The position numbers were made by a program, and so were the translations under genes. Below the pieces are notes generated by a model. The model made no database searches. It saw only the letters and a program-made list of their open reading frames with translations, and was not told where the DNA came from. Positions 11,840-24,300 of a DNA stretch of 64,000 nt are shown here, in pieces. This DNA is from Brachionus manjavacas. Its lineage: Eukaryota; Rotifera; Eurotatoria; Ploima; Brachionidae. Within the stretch, counting starts at the first letter, position 1. Each line of letters opens with the position of its first letter. The DNA lies in contig JAHQIY010000003.1 of the NCBI GenBank assembly GCA_019054805.1, positions 124,001-188,000 of the forward strand, written 5' to 3'.

Positions 11840-13660
11840 AATATTAAAAAATAAAGTAGTTTGTCAATTCTATTTTTAAATGTGTTGGTGTTAGTTACGC
11901 ATCTGGTCGCTGCATCTAGGGCATTCCAGTCACCTGCGGTCCTGTTCGTGAAGAAGTTGGTGTATGCCTCGCAGTTGCGAACTAACTGGCGCTCAATTGC
12001 ACGATGACAAGTTCTGGTGTTCCCTGCTGGACCATCGTGGCCATCAGACGCCAGCCTTTGATCGCCCTTGATAAAGAATACGTGGTCGTAGCCGTGCTAA
12101 ATCTTATGGAGCTGGATGAGGTCACCTCGACTACGCCGTTTTTCTAGAGTGATCCAACCGAGAGCTTCTCTTCTTTCAACATAGGGTTTCGATTTGAGTT
12201 CAGGGACTAGCTTTGAGAATCTCCTTTGCACCTGTTCAAGCAGTTTAATGTCACCCCGCCGAAAAGGATTCCAGGCACCGACTGCAAACTCTAAGTGAGG
12301 CCGTACGAACGACTTGTAGAGCAAGTTCACCAGTTCCAATGAGCAATACGAGAAGGTAAGCTTGATTCGGCACGTCGCCCTAAACCCTAGACGCCGCTCT
12401 CTTGGACTGCTCAGTCCACTTAAGGTCATTTGTGATAATGATTCCGAGGTCTCGCTCTATTGTGGTTTTTTCAAGTGTATGATCGCCTAGCATGTACTCG
12501 TAGCAATCGTTTTTGTCCCCAACATGCATGACCACACACTTCTTTTTGTGGAATATCATTCGCCAAGTGTCCGACCATTCTGCAAGACGGTTGAGGTCAG
12601 ACTGCAGCCTCCTAGAGTTCTCCACACGTAGTACCGAGCTTATTAGCTTGCTGTCATCAGCATACAGCTTACAAACAGATCCACACACGTCTGGCGTATC
12701 ATTGATGTAAATGATTAAGAGAAACGGGCCAATGACCAAACCCTGAGGAACGCCGCTCGTAACTGGTTCCCATTCCGATTATGCTTCGCCTATGATTACT
12801 CTCTGTCTTCGGCCGCTCAGGAAATTACGAATCCAGCTAACAATGATATCGGGAATGCCGTACGCTGCTAGCTTGACCAGGAGCAGTTCGTGTGATACTT
12901 TGTCGAACGCCTTCTCGAAGTCCAGGTATATTATATCTACAGGCTCTTTACGACTGGCGCAGTCTGTCAGGTAGTCAACTGTTTCAAGCAGGTTGGTCAC
13001 ACATGCCTTATGTGCCACAAAGCCATGTTGTCTCTTCGTAATCAAATTGTGTTTGTCCAGGTGTTTGACGATGTAGTCCTTAACGAGTGATTCCAAGACC
13101 TTGCATGGGACTGAGGTAAGAGAGACTGGGCGATAGTTGCCAACTGCGGATCTGCTTCCACTTTTGTAAATAGCTAATACATTTGCAATCTTCCATTCGT
13201 TGGGAAGTGTAGATGAGCTAAGAGACTGTGAGTAAATAAGCGAGAGTGGTCCAGCAAGCTCCTTGGAACACATTTTATGCGCGTGCGTTGCTACTTGGTC
13301 GACTCCTGCGGACTTGTCACTGCACAATTTCATGAGCTTTGCCTGCACTTTACAAGGAGTAACGACTTCACTGATCCTAAAGCTTGGATCGGCATGAGAG
13401 CGCCTAATAAAATTATCTTTAGCTATCGATGTCTTCCCGTGAAGTTGGAGGCTCGAAGACCGAGAAGAAAAACATGTTTAACCTGTTGCAAATGCTGGTC
13501 CGGTCAGTGACGGTCTGGTCGTCGTGGTCCGTCAGGGCAGCTTTAGTTTCCTTTGAAGCAAAACGACGGTTCATGTAGGAGTATAAAGGCTTAGGGTTCC
13601 TTTTAGCTGCTTGTGCAAGCTTCATTTCGTACTCTATAATGTTCATCTTCGACGTGAATT
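11840..13660 (-). pseudogene. LINE ORF2, reverse transcriptase and C-terminus (frameshifted)
   Basis: Successive pieces in shifting frames: linker (13,650-13,419), RT fingers/palm (13,348-12,779) with NYRPVSLTSVPCKVLE, RQHGFVAHKACVTNLLE and IIYLDFEKAFDKVSHELLL, then GVPQG-type and LYADDSKLISS blocks (12,739-12,380) with the YADD active site intact, then the thumb FVRPHLEFAVGAWNPFRRGD (12,429-12,097). A C-terminal NFFTNRTAGDWNALD-like end follows. The blocks match CR1/L2/jockey-type reverse transcriptases. Several frame changes make it a pseudogene. Confidence 0.8.
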
Positions 13661-13663
13661 TGA

Positions 13664-15228
13664 CTAGTCGGCACAATGCTGCATGGTTTCTTGCCAATTG
13701 GTCATCGTCCCGTTTGATGCGTTTGCGGTAAAAAGACGCCGCTTACGACGCACAAGCGATGATATCTGCTGATTCCACCGAGGAGGCTTCACCTGAGCCG
13801 GCCGAGGTAAACGCCTTTTGACGAAAAGGTCCGCCGCCTCGCCAAAGATACCGAGGAACGAAGTATAACTTTCTTGAGTGTGTCGATTGTTGAGTGCTGA
13901 GTGCCAGTCAATTGTGTTGAAGTGCTTGCTCATGGCGACGTAGTCACCATGCTTCCAGTTAAACTTTCTGCTACCGAAGCTCGTCGGTCGCGCTGTTGGC
14001 CAGTAGAATTTGAATTGTATGCTGTAGTGGCTTCTGACCGACCTTTCGTCCAGTGGTGGGCCAATCTTAACTTCCGATACTCTGTTTGGGTCGGTGACCA
14101 ACACTAAGTCGAGAAGACTGCTTGGCTTCCCGTCGTATGAGAACGTCTTATTAGTTACAAGTTGGACAAGGCTGGAGTGACTAAGTGCGTTGGTGACGTG
14201 TGCACTTGCTGATGCAATGTCTCCCAGGACTGGCGAGCCGAATTCGTTCCATTCAACGTCTGGCATGTTGAAGTCACCCATTAAGATAGTTGTCGAGTAT
14301 ACATTCTAAACAACGCCGCTTACAGCTGATGTGATTGACCGATTCCGCTGTCAACATTTCAAGGCATGCTCGATTCGGTTTGCAATTTCTGTGGTCTGTA
14401 AATGCAACCTACTTATAAAGGTTTTTGGTCTATTAATTTGATTGCAACCGAAACCTGCTCACAATCAGTGCTCAGTAAACTCGACTCTGTCTCTCTAAAG
14501 GCTTCGATTCCATCTTTCACGTAGATGCAGACACCACCGCCTCTCACGTCACCCAAGCGATCTACTCTAAACAGCTGATAACCGATGAGTTCCGGCACGG
14601 ATCTTGGGCAAAACCAAGTCTCTCTGATGCCGATTATATCTGGTTCCAAGCTAATTGCCGTAGATTCGAGCATGTGCATCTTGTTGTTAAGACAAGTAGC
14701 GTTCGTGTAACAGAATTTAGTCCTATCTGGGCATCTGACCAACGATTCAGAACTGGACTCAAACGATGTGATGTCCTTTGGAGACATTTGTTGTAAAGAG
14801 CACGAAGAGAGAAATGATGACGACGATGATGCCGATGACGAGCAATAGAACGAAGAGAAAGCTGATCTATTCATTGACACGTCTGGACTCACTACAGGAC
14901 TGCTCGTCACATTAGCCGTCGGAATAATTTCCTGGATATTACGAGCTGATTCAACGTGATATAACGATAAGCATGCCGATTGAGCTGTGAATATATTTAT
15001 CGTAGGATCATGAGGAACTTCTATGGGACTCTTGGGTAGACTGGATTTGGCTGAATTGGTTAAGGTCTTGTTTACCGGTGCTTTGGTTGCTACGGGACGA
15101 CTGATGTTGGTTGAGTTGGTCAAAGCCTTGTTAACTGTTTCTTTGGTTGCTTCGGTGCTGTTTTGATCAACTGATTCATTGAGATCAAATGAGGCGATGA
15201 TCTCTCTTGATTGCAGTTTTTCTTTTTG
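13664..15228 (-). pseudogene. LINE ORF2, endonuclease part (frameshifted)
   Basis: Open in the same frame as ORF1 from just after its TAG to 14,413, then shifted to a second frame (14,281-13,664). A Ser/Thr-rich N-terminal region precedes the endonuclease blocks: TNATCLNNKMHMLES, PDIIGIRETWF, RGGGVCIYVKDG, then after the frame break MGDFNMPDVEWNEFG and SSLLDLVLVTD. The terminal SDH motif reads RSHYSI here, so the catalytic Asp is lost. The enzyme would nick target DNA. Inactive as it stands. Confidence 0.75.
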
Positions 15229-16107
15229 CTATAACTGGTCAATATTTGACAAGACCACCTTTAATTCACCATTTCTTATTCCCCAAAATCTCTTTTTTCC
15301 GTCCTGGCATGTTTTGAACTTGAGTATACGGCCATTTAAAGTGTTTGACTCCAGCAATTCACTATTTTTGCGATCTCGTTCCTGACGAAGCTTCCGATCC
15401 GCAACTCTTTGACTTGGCGTAAGGTCTTCATTAACATACACGTATTTGAATTCGGGGTTTTTACGAATCGTTTTTGATTTTCGCAGAATTTCCATTTTTG
15501 AATCAATTGATTCCATCTCAACCACAACAAGAACTGGATTGTTTCTCACATCACATCCTAAAATTTCTGGTAAATCAGTACTTACTCTTTGGCTAATGCG
15601 TTTCGCCTTCTTAACTCTTGAACCTGGAATGCCCATATGTGTTGCCAATTTCTTTGCGAAATCGGCTTCTCCATCAGCAACAGTAATGATTGATGCCGGA
15701 ATAGCCAGTAAAACATTTTTAGCCCGTTCTTCTTTTTTCTTCATTTCGGTTGATATTGATGTCATTAACGCTACTGCATTTTCATCTTTGTGCACACATC
15801 CCGAGGCTACTTTAGCCCAGTTAATCGAACTAGATGAAGCCGAGGTCACTGGCCTTTTCTCGATTGAATCGATGCGATCTCGAAGCTCGACAATCTCAGC
15901 TTTAAGAGCGTTGATGCTGTCTTCTTTATCAGCCATACACCTGCGATATGCGCGGTCAAGCGACCTAATAACAGCAACCAAGTCAACTTCCCTAGCGTGC
16001 GGATTGCCGGATCTGCCTGCAGGCTTGTTTGCACTAAACTTTTGACAAAGGGCATCCGCAAGAACAACCAAATCGTCCGCATTTGACACTGGACCATTTA
16101 AATCCAT
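15229..16107 (-). CDS. LINE ORF1 protein (RRM-like, CR1/L2 type)
   Basis: ATG at 16,105-16,107, 292 codons, open throughout. The N-terminal half has a Lys/Glu-rich coiled-coil stretch (KAEIVELRDRIDSIEKR). The C-terminal half has the pattern seen in LINE ORF1 RRM/CTD domains: NVLLAIPASI, NPVLVVVEMES, then VYVNEDLTPSQRVADRKLRQ and a final RFWGIRNGELKVV block. Such proteins bind the element RNA as trimers. The frame extends upstream past the ATG into the flanking repeat, but the ATG lies just inside the element and is the natural start. The stop is a TAG at 15,229-15,231, and the frame beyond it stays open in phase with ORF2. Confidence 0.8.
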   Translation of the reverse strand: MDLNGPVSNADDLVVLADALCQKFSANKPAGRSGNPHAREVDLVAVIRSLDRAYRRCMADKEDSINALKAEIVELRDRIDSIEKRPVTSASSSSINWAKVASGCVHKDENAVALMTSISTEMKKKEERAKNVLLAIPASIITVADGEADFAKKLATHMGIPGSRVKKAKRISQRVSTDLPEILGCDVRNNPVLVVVEMESIDSKMEILRKSKTIRKNPEFKYVYVNEDLTPSQRVADRKLRQERDRKNSELLESNTLNGRILKFKTCQDGKKRFWGIRNGELKVVLSNIDQL

Positions 16108-16135
16108 TGATAATTTTTCAAAAAAAGTATTATCC

Positions 16136-16510
16136 CGTACTTTTTCATTTGAAGTTTTCATTTGTGCTTTTATCAAACTGACAATTACCATCTTTACTAA
16201 ACATTTAAGGACAATTGCATGTTTTTGACATTGCAATCATTTCACATTTCAATTAACTTAGTTATAGTATGTTTATACTTCTTTCAGTACTACTAACTTC
16301 AAAAAAAATTATATAAGTGCTATAATAGCTGGTGTATTTAAAGCTTTTTTTAAAGGTCTTTCTCTTTTTCTTTTTACAATGTTAATATCAATTGTATTTC
16401 CAATAATTTTCTATCAGCTTTTCATCCATAATACTTTCCATTGGTTCCCATGAATTATTTTGTGCTTCGAATATTCTTTTTTTTTATTCATTCTCTGGTC
16501 TAAAATCTTA
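16136..16510. repeat. Right flanking direct repeat of LINE (~375 bp)
   Basis: Copy of 11,249-11,629. It starts where LINE sequence ends (after a short A-rich stretch before ORF1) and stops at CTAAAATCTTA, after which unrelated sequence follows. It contains the same Env-like start as the left copy. Confidence 0.85.
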
Positions 16511-17036
16511 TCGACTTCAGATAAAGCAATCATTTTTTACTTCGCCGTTGCTTTTGGTGTTTTATTTTTTAAATTGTTGCCATGGGAAGGTAACCGTTAT
16601 TTATTTTTTAATATATCCTCTTCTATATAATTTTCATTTTTTATGAGACCTATTACAGTTAACGGGCCATGGTATTAATGGTGAAGCTTATTTTGTATGA
16701 CTGGTATATTAATCCATTACTTAGTTTTATTTAAATTTTCTCTTCAGGAATATGATGAAGAAAGTAAAGAAAGGTTTCGACGAAGTCACTGGGGGAATAA
16801 GTTTCTGAATAAGACAAAAGTTTTTTCAAAATTATGCCACTTGAAGTTTATTTGAAAACCTTGAAAATTGATCTTTCTAATTGAGTTAAAATACGTTCAA
16901 AATTCTTTCTAAAAAAATTAAACTGTGAAATTTCAAATATCATATTGGGTTTTTCCGTTAGAATAAAAACGTAAGAGATAAAATGGATGAATAAATATAT
17001 TTAGTAAAATCAGAGGCTTGAAACCAAAAGATTATT
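16511..17036. other. AT-rich spacer
   Basis: No gene identified. A short stretch near 16,749-16,800, preceded by a TTTCTCTTCAG acceptor-like sequence, is open (EYDEESKERFRRSHWGNKF), but I cannot assign it. Confidence 0.4.
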
Positions 17037-17234
17037 AGAAGTTGGCTAAAAGATTGCGTTAAAAAATTTCTAAGAGTAAACACTTTGCAAATGCTTAGAA
17101 ATATGCAAAAGAGAGATGAATTAGTGACATGGAAAAAATTTATTTATCATTTATTAGCAACTCTGAAGCCAGCTAATGTTCAGAGAGGGTTAGGATCAGA
17201 ACTTAAAAGTTTTAAATTAACGACAACATCATAA
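17037..17234 (+). pseudogene. Retrotransposon gag fragment
   Basis: Open for 66 codons to a TAA. Blocks such as DCVKKFLRVNTLQMLRNMQK and FIYHLLATLKPANVQRGLGS align with the Gag-like ORF of element C (AVNKFLRGNALQLVRNLKKK and HLLATYKPDDVQRTLRSEL). It is a relative of that gag, truncated at both ends. No integrase or zinc knuckle is seen next to it. Confidence 0.65.
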
Positions 17235-20200
17235 TGAGATTCCAGAAAATTTCAAATAATGGTTTTTTGGTTTATTTCCGCTTTTTAGATTTCTTTAATT
17301 CTCATTTTGCGATTTCGAAAAGGAATTGATTAACTATTTGTTATTTTTTAAATAAAATAACTGAAACTTTAACTAAAATTATTAAAAAAAAATATAAATG
17401 CTTAACTTTCATAATATTATTGAATATAATTCTGTAATTAGATGCTAAAAATATTTATTTCAAATAGTTTAAATTAAAAAAACTTAAAACTAATTAAAAA
17501 ATAAAAAATGATAGACCTTGAAATTGATTTTCAAGAATATTTGGATCAAAATAAGGCTGTTACAGATTCAGGACCTGAAAAGAAGAAGAGTTCGAAAGTT
17601 TTCTGCTTGTAAAGATTACATGTTTCTACAAATCATTGTAGTATTATTATCAAACAAGACAATTCACGTACCAGAAAAGTATTTAGATTCGTTGATTGGT
17701 CGTAAACTAATACCCGGAAGAAAAAAAAAGAAATGGCTTGGAATGTGAGGAAAAAGATATATCTTTTTTAATTTTAGATAAAATTTTACATATTTGGAAA
17801 AACTTGATTTTTATAAAATATTTGTGTATCAAAACATGGAATTTAAAGAAACATAGAAATTGTCTTTCCATGAAAAAACGTAGAAATAAAAACAGTATAT
17901 TTTTTAAAATATAGAAAATTGGTGGATAAGCTAAATTTTTAATTGATTGATTTCTCTTTATTCTATTTTTAACATCATTTAACAAAATTTACTAATTTTA
18001 ATTCAAATTCTTGCAAAATTTCTTGAATTTTTCTATGCTTTATTTTTTCTAATAGTCTTTATTTTTTATAAAATTTCCCTTTTTTAATATTTCTCTTTAA
18101 TATTAATTTTTTTATCATCACCAAATCTGGCGTAATTTTTGAAATAAATAATAAAAATAATAATTTTTTTTTCTACGTTTCTACGTTAAATTAATTAAAT
18201 TCTGCGTTTTTCTATTTTTCTATGTTTTGATTCATGCCCATATAACGTGATTTAAGGGAAATAAAAAAAGATAGTATGCTTTTTGATCACTTAAAATCTT
18301 TCAATAAGATGAATTTGTTAACTTATTTGGATGGTATAATTTAAATTTAAAAAAAACTAATTTTCTGTTATTGACTATTTTTTTGATTGAAAAATTTACA
18401 AAAAATATTACGATTCACTTAGATTTGTTTTAATCAGCTCAATTATAAATTTATATATATTACTCTCTATCAAAAATGTTCTATGATAATTTTCAATTAT
18501 CTTTTTTCTACAAAAAAGGCTGGGACCTTGATTATAGAAAATGTGTCTTTTCGATGAAAAAATTTTCGATGATATTTTAGAAATGGCCATTTTTACGCAC
18601 TAATTTTTTTGATAAATGTTCGCTTAATTCTCTGATACGGGTTAATTTCACAATTTTTTTTAAATATTTTAAGTTAAAAAAGAAAAATTAAAAAATAATT
18701 ATAAATATAGTAACGAAAAGATCGTTAGTGTGATGACTTAATTTTTGTGACCAAAATGGTACATTATTATTATTATTATTATTGAATTGAATTGACCTCC
18801 TTTAAGGAGAAGTAAAAAAATAAAAATATTATTTTTTGTGTTTTTGAATTTTTTTTTTAATAAAAGATTTATTATCTATGGTAAATGAGCCTAACCGGGT
18901 GACCCATTTTTTTTTATTGCATATTTCGCACTCATTTTATTCAAATACTCCAAAAATGCTCACCGAATTAGACCAGTTTTTTCTAGTCACTACTTTACCT
19001 CCTGCGGTTAATTGAATGAGGCCTTATCGGGTGAATTAGGTTAACCCAGTTACCCCTGATTTTGTAAATATTTAGCCCGAGATCTAAACTCTTTTTCAGG
19101 ATATTCACCGAATTCACCCAATTAGCCCAATATAAATTAAAGAAAGGTTTTTTGTTGTTTTTAAAAATATAAATATTTAAAAAAAATTCTTTATTATTAT
19201 TCTTTTAAATATACGCTACAACATAGCTATTTAGAAAAAAATTTAAACGAATTATTAACGAATTCAAAATAAGTTTTGTGTTTGATTTTTTTTTAGTTAA
19301 AAAGATCTGTCTCGGAATATTGTAAAAATTTGAAGCTTCAATTTTTTTTCAAAAACATCTTTTTATGCGTTATCAAGATCTTCTATCGAATACTTTTTTT
19401 ATTTAACTTCTTTTTGTTTGTTCTGATTCATTTTATGATATATTGACGATTTTTGATAATACAGAATGAATATTTTTATCAAATAAAATCAAATTATTTT
19501 TGTAAAAAGAGGAGAAACAAAATTTTAAATTTTTCAAAAAAAATGACGTCATTAAGATCATTTTTATCCTTTAAGTCTAATTATGTTAAATATTTTATTT
19601 TTTGGGGTAAATGGGTGGGATTTTTGGGTATTGAGGTGATACCTCATTAACCTCTTAACCCATAAAAAAATTAATTTAAAAATATTTCATAGATATATTT
19701 GGATTCCTCTCTTCAAGATCTACAAGAATATGTGGGTTGTTTAAAAAAAATAAAACGACTGAAATAATTTCGGTTTTTCAAATTACTTCATCGAATTTAC
19801 ATTAAATACATTTAGGCTGTGTTACCATACAAATAAAATTTTAAAAATAAAAAAAGGTAAATTGATTTCAGCTCCAGTTTTGTATCACTTGTTGCATGGT
19901 TGACATTTTATGGTATTGGTAACTGTCTTGGAATTTGATATGGTTTTTTATTTTCTTTGTTAGGCTTCAAGTGGCCATTTATTACGTAGTTTAAGTTCTG
20001 TTAATTAAATATATTTCTTATCATTTTCTGTTAAAAACAGAAGTCCATCTAAGCCTCAAAAAAGCAAGTATTAATTACTTATTTATTTGTCTCTATCTGT
20101 GCCGAACTAGGCCCGTCAAATTAACAAAAAAACAAATAAAAATAGACAAACTGAAATTTAGCTGACAGGTGCTGATCAAACATGTTTAAGTATTGGAAGC

Positions 20201-21258
20201 AATAATTGGCATTTAGCTTTAGCTTGTGGCTTAGGGCGTCTTATTCTTATTATTGATTTAATGAAGAAGGATTTTTCCTACCTTGGCGATGTAATCAAAA
20301 TTAATAACTAAAGAAAAATCGAAAACCCTCTCTTTATCAATTCGTTTACATCTTTAGCCTGAAGGTAAATTTTTTAATAAAAATTTTGGGAAAAAAAAAT
20401 ATTATTTTTAGTGTTGCGATCAAAAATTAAAAACGAATTAATTCAACTTCGAATTAAAAAATAAATAATTAATTTGTTTTTAATGCAACCTCATTGAATG
20501 GTGTCACAAGCAAATTTTTTCTGTTTGTTCAAGCGGTTCTTATAAATTTTTGATTAAATGAAAAATCAATTATTTTGTGTAGAATTGACTAAATTAAAAT
20601 GAATTCGCCTCTTGAGTCAGTATTTCCAATCATCAAGTTATGTAGTTACAAGTCTGTCATGAATTACAGTTGGAAAATTAATTTGAACTATTTGATCGGC
20701 TTAATTTGAATGGCAAACAAAGTGTATGTAGACAAAAATCGATATTGCTTCTTTTTAGTTTATTACAGCTCATTTTACGACTATTTCTGGCATGAAATCC
20801 AAATTGCTCATAGCCTCTTTTCTAGATACTCTCAATCAACGCCTAATTAGTTCTCTTCATACATTAGGCTAAATTTACAGCGCTCTTGATTGTGTAACTT
20901 GAGACTGTGATGCCGCGCTAGTGGAAATAAAGTTTGCTTACAAGCAGCTTAAAGACGGAACAATAGTTAAGCTTTTATAATTAGAAAAATATCGATCGGA
21001 GCAGTTTTATCAATTTGAAGAGAACGAAACATGTTCTCCATAGAGAGAGTTTGTTTCGAATTTTGTGTTTGCTATTTAATTATTAATTAGGAATGGAGAA
21101 TTAATTAATTATAAAAATTTTAGAAATGAGTAATTGTTCTTTTTTCTAGATTTTAATTCACTTTGTACCAATTACAAAATTCTGTTAGTCACAAACTAAA
21201 ATGAAACTCAAAGTCAAATTAGCTAAATTTTGAGCTAAAACAACAGCGTTCATTAAAA
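17235..21258. other. AT-rich intergenic region upstream of NCKX
   Basis: Mostly low-complexity A/T DNA. An unassigned open stretch lies at 17,518-17,748 (Lys-rich, no recognisable motif). An (ATT)n run lies at about 18,763-18,784. A patch near 18,890-19,130 repeats short variants of GGGTGAAT/ATTCACCC without clear element ends. The segment 19,968-20,000 is an inverted partial match to 25,040-25,072. The exchanger promoter presumably lies in the last kilobase, but I see no defined motif. Confidence 0.45.
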
Positions 21259-21343
21259 ATGAAGATAATTAATGCAATTTATGTTATTTCTTTTCTTTTA
21301 ATTGTCGACTCCAATTTGGCAAATGACACTGGAAGCCACCAAG
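21259..21343 (+). CDS. NCKX exon 1: signal peptide
   Basis: ATG at 21,259 begins MKIINAIYVISFLLIVDSNL, a short basic start plus hydrophobic core typical of a cleavable signal peptide. The donor is AAG|GTAAGT at 21,343/21,344 (phase 1). Joined to the acceptor at 29,167/29,168 it completes a GAT codon and continues directly into the extracellular segment, which is the evidence that these exons belong together across 7.8 kb of transposon-filled intron. Confidence 0.8.
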
Positions 21344-24300
21344 GTAAGTCTAAATCTTATTTTATTAAATCCTCGTGCGGAGAATATCAAATAACAGCAG
21401 GTGTCTCTCAAGGTTTAGTAAAAAGTCCTCTTTTATTTAGTTTATATATTAATGACATCACTAAAAAAACAAATCATATAGTGGACTACACTCCATGCTG
21501 TTCGCAGATGATCAAATTACATTCTACATTAACAGCAAAAAGAGGAACCTTGAAAACAAGATAGTTAAATACATCAACGACCTAGAACAATGGCTTATTA
21601 AGTGGAAAATGAAAATATCAGTTGAAAAGTCGTGTTCAGTATTTTTGTTCTTACCCAATTGACAAAATTACCGATTTTAATGTCCTAATAGTCAAGATAT
21701 GAATAGTGACCATCTAAGGGCTATTAATTAGAAAATGAGTCAACAGCTTAAAGGTTTAACTATAAGAAAGCAAACTGGCAATTATTCGGCGAGATTTTAA
21801 ATTTTTAAATAGTTAATATCACTGACAGTTGCCTCACAATAGATCATCTAAATGATAAAATTACAGGAATAATCATTTCTGCTTCACATAAAAGCATTCC
21901 TTACCTTTCTCAGAAAATCTACAAAACCAGTCTTCCCCCAAACATTGTTAATCTGATAAAAGAACGTAGGAAAGAAAAAAGAAACTTCCAGAAAACTCAA
22001 TGTCAAAAACTCAAGCAAAACTTTAATCACCTTACATTTGAGTTAGAGACTTCTTTTAAAAAATTTTGAATCAAAATTGGTTTGATTTCATTCAGAAGAT
22101 GGAACAACAAAACAAATAAGCAAAACAGATAATGAATACTCTTTGCTTTTCGCAAATGATTTAGTTACATTCAACATTTACAGCAAAAAGGGAAAACTAG
22201 AAAATAAGATTATTAAATACAGTAGAATCCCTCAAAAGTGAACACTCGCCGTCGCAAGGGATTTTTGTTCATTCATAGGGCTGTTTACATTTGAGGATGC
22301 TCTCTCAAAAGTGAACTGTTCACTTTTGCGCAGTTTAGCACAAGAATTTAAATTATCACTTGGAGCAGTTAATAAAATACTTAAACAAAAATATGACATC
22401 ATAGAAATCTATAAAACGAGTCTAAACGTTGAAAATAGAAATCAATGCGTTATTAAAAAAAATTTTGAATTTAACTGTAAATAAATTTTTTTTTCGAGTT
22501 TTTGTTCACTTTTTTCTAAATTTTTCATGTTCACATACCGAACGTTCACATCTGAGGGTGTTCACATTTGAGGGTGTTCACATTTGAGGGATTTTATGCC
22601 TTGTAAAAAGATTCATTTTGGTCATTCGCAAGAAATTTGTGTTCACTTATTGGGCTGTTCACATTTGAGAATGTTTATTTTGAGAGCTTCTACTGTACAT
22701 CAATGAACTAGAACAATGGCTTATTAAGTGGAAAATGAAAATATCAGTTGAAATGTGGTGTTCAGTAGTCTTTTCTAAGTACAAAAAAGACGGGGATAAT
22801 TTTAACCTAAAAATTTATGGAAACAGAATAATGAGCCAAAAATAAATCAAGTTTCTTGGTATTAAATTTGATTCTAAGTTAAATTTTAATATACTGGTAG
22901 ACGAAATCAAAGAACACTGCAATAAAAGGCTAAGTATTATTAAGATACTGTCAAACAAAAAATGGGATCTTAATCAAAATACACTAGAAAGAGAGAGATA
23001 ATCTTACTTTAAAAATAGCTATATTTTTTGTAGAATCATAAATTAATTTTTTTTAAAACCAAAAATAAAAATAATTATCTTAAAACCAGAGTTAATTGTC
23101 TTTGAACCAAATAAGATCAATTAGTCTCTAATTTTTTTAATAACAAATTTAAATAATTTAATAAAACATAACATTTTTACTTATCTTTACTTTTGGGTTG
23201 AAAGAAAGCTATGTCTTTCGTATCTTTCCTTAACCTTTTTGAAGAATAATAATAATTAAATAATTTACTTGCTATTATCTGACATGATAAACTTTAATCA
23301 TTAGAAGAAGTCCACATATCAGTGGATGGTATCAGAGAAAAGAGCAGATCCAAAAAAGTAGCACAAACTTTGACTAGAATAAATCAAGTTTCTATGAATT
23401 AAATTTGATATTAAATTAAATAATGAAAAACTAGTAGGCGAAATTAAGGAACGTTGCAATAAATGGCTAAATCTCAATAAGTAGATACTGTCAATTAAAA
23501 TATGGTGTATCAATCAAATAACACAAGGGAATTAATACTAATTTTGTCGGATAAATTCATTTCCTTACTTGAATTCATTTTCAAAGAATAATATCACCAA
23601 ACTACAAGTAATTCAGAAAACAGAATTTAGATCTATCCTCGAATTAAAAAATGATACTCCCTTTAATATCATTCATCATAGGGCTTTTTTTTAAATTAAA
23701 ATAACAAATAGTCTCCAATCGACTTTTTGTTTTTTTTTTCTGAAGCGTCAACTATGTAAGCATGAGTCACATGTAACACTCTTTTTAAATAAATGTCATT
23801 TTAATTTTCTTTTCATTTTATTTTAGATAATTTTGATTTTTTAAGGTTATTACTGTATGTGTGCTTCAAGGCTCAGTAACAATGATAAATTTAATGATAA
23901 ATTTAAACAAATAGTGAATACTCTCAGCTTTTTGATTTTAATGTTTGTTTTCTTAAATTCAATTTTATTTTTAGCGAAAAACTGAATTTAAGAAACTTAT
24001 ATAATTTATATAATCTACTTTTAAAGAATAAAAAAAAAAAAATAAAAAATTTCGCCTCATTTAAGTTTATATTTTTATTTTTACATGGTTAAAAATTTAA
24101 GACAAAGGCTTTATTTTTTTATTAAATTAATTGTTATTATAATTAATTGTAACTTTTATTAAAAAATTATAAAAACTAAATTAATAAAACAAAAAATATC
24201 AAATATTACAATTATAAATTGAATTTTTCTCAATTATTATGAAATCTTTTGAAATTCTCGAAAACTATACATCCTGGAGAAAAACTAGGAACATTTTTAG

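Larger units (their letters stand above)
8543..12348. repeat. Tandem duplication, unit 2
   Basis: Second copy of the ~3.8-kb unit, continuing at its right end into the body of the complete LINE. It is therefore the ancestral copy; unit 1 carries only the LINE 3' end. The very high identity means the duplication is recent, unless it is an assembly artefact. Confidence 0.9.
11630..16135 (-). mobile_element. Nearly full-length CR1/L2-like LINE
   Basis: About 4.5 kb on the minus strand with ORF1, then ORF2 with endonuclease, reverse transcriptase and the usual C-terminal segment. The 3' UTR contains a small hairpin (GGAGACCCAAGTCTCC) and ends in ACTACTACTA repeats instead of poly(A), as in CR1/L2-type elements. 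ORF1 is open. ORF2 has at least four frame changes. The 3' ~715 bp is copied again in tandem unit 1 (7824-8542). Confidence 0.85.

Noticed and set aside
21259..21564. A single 101-codon gene starting at 21,259
   Set aside because: The first 28 codons are the NCKX signal exon and the remainder is LINE reverse transcriptase read through the splice donor by chance.
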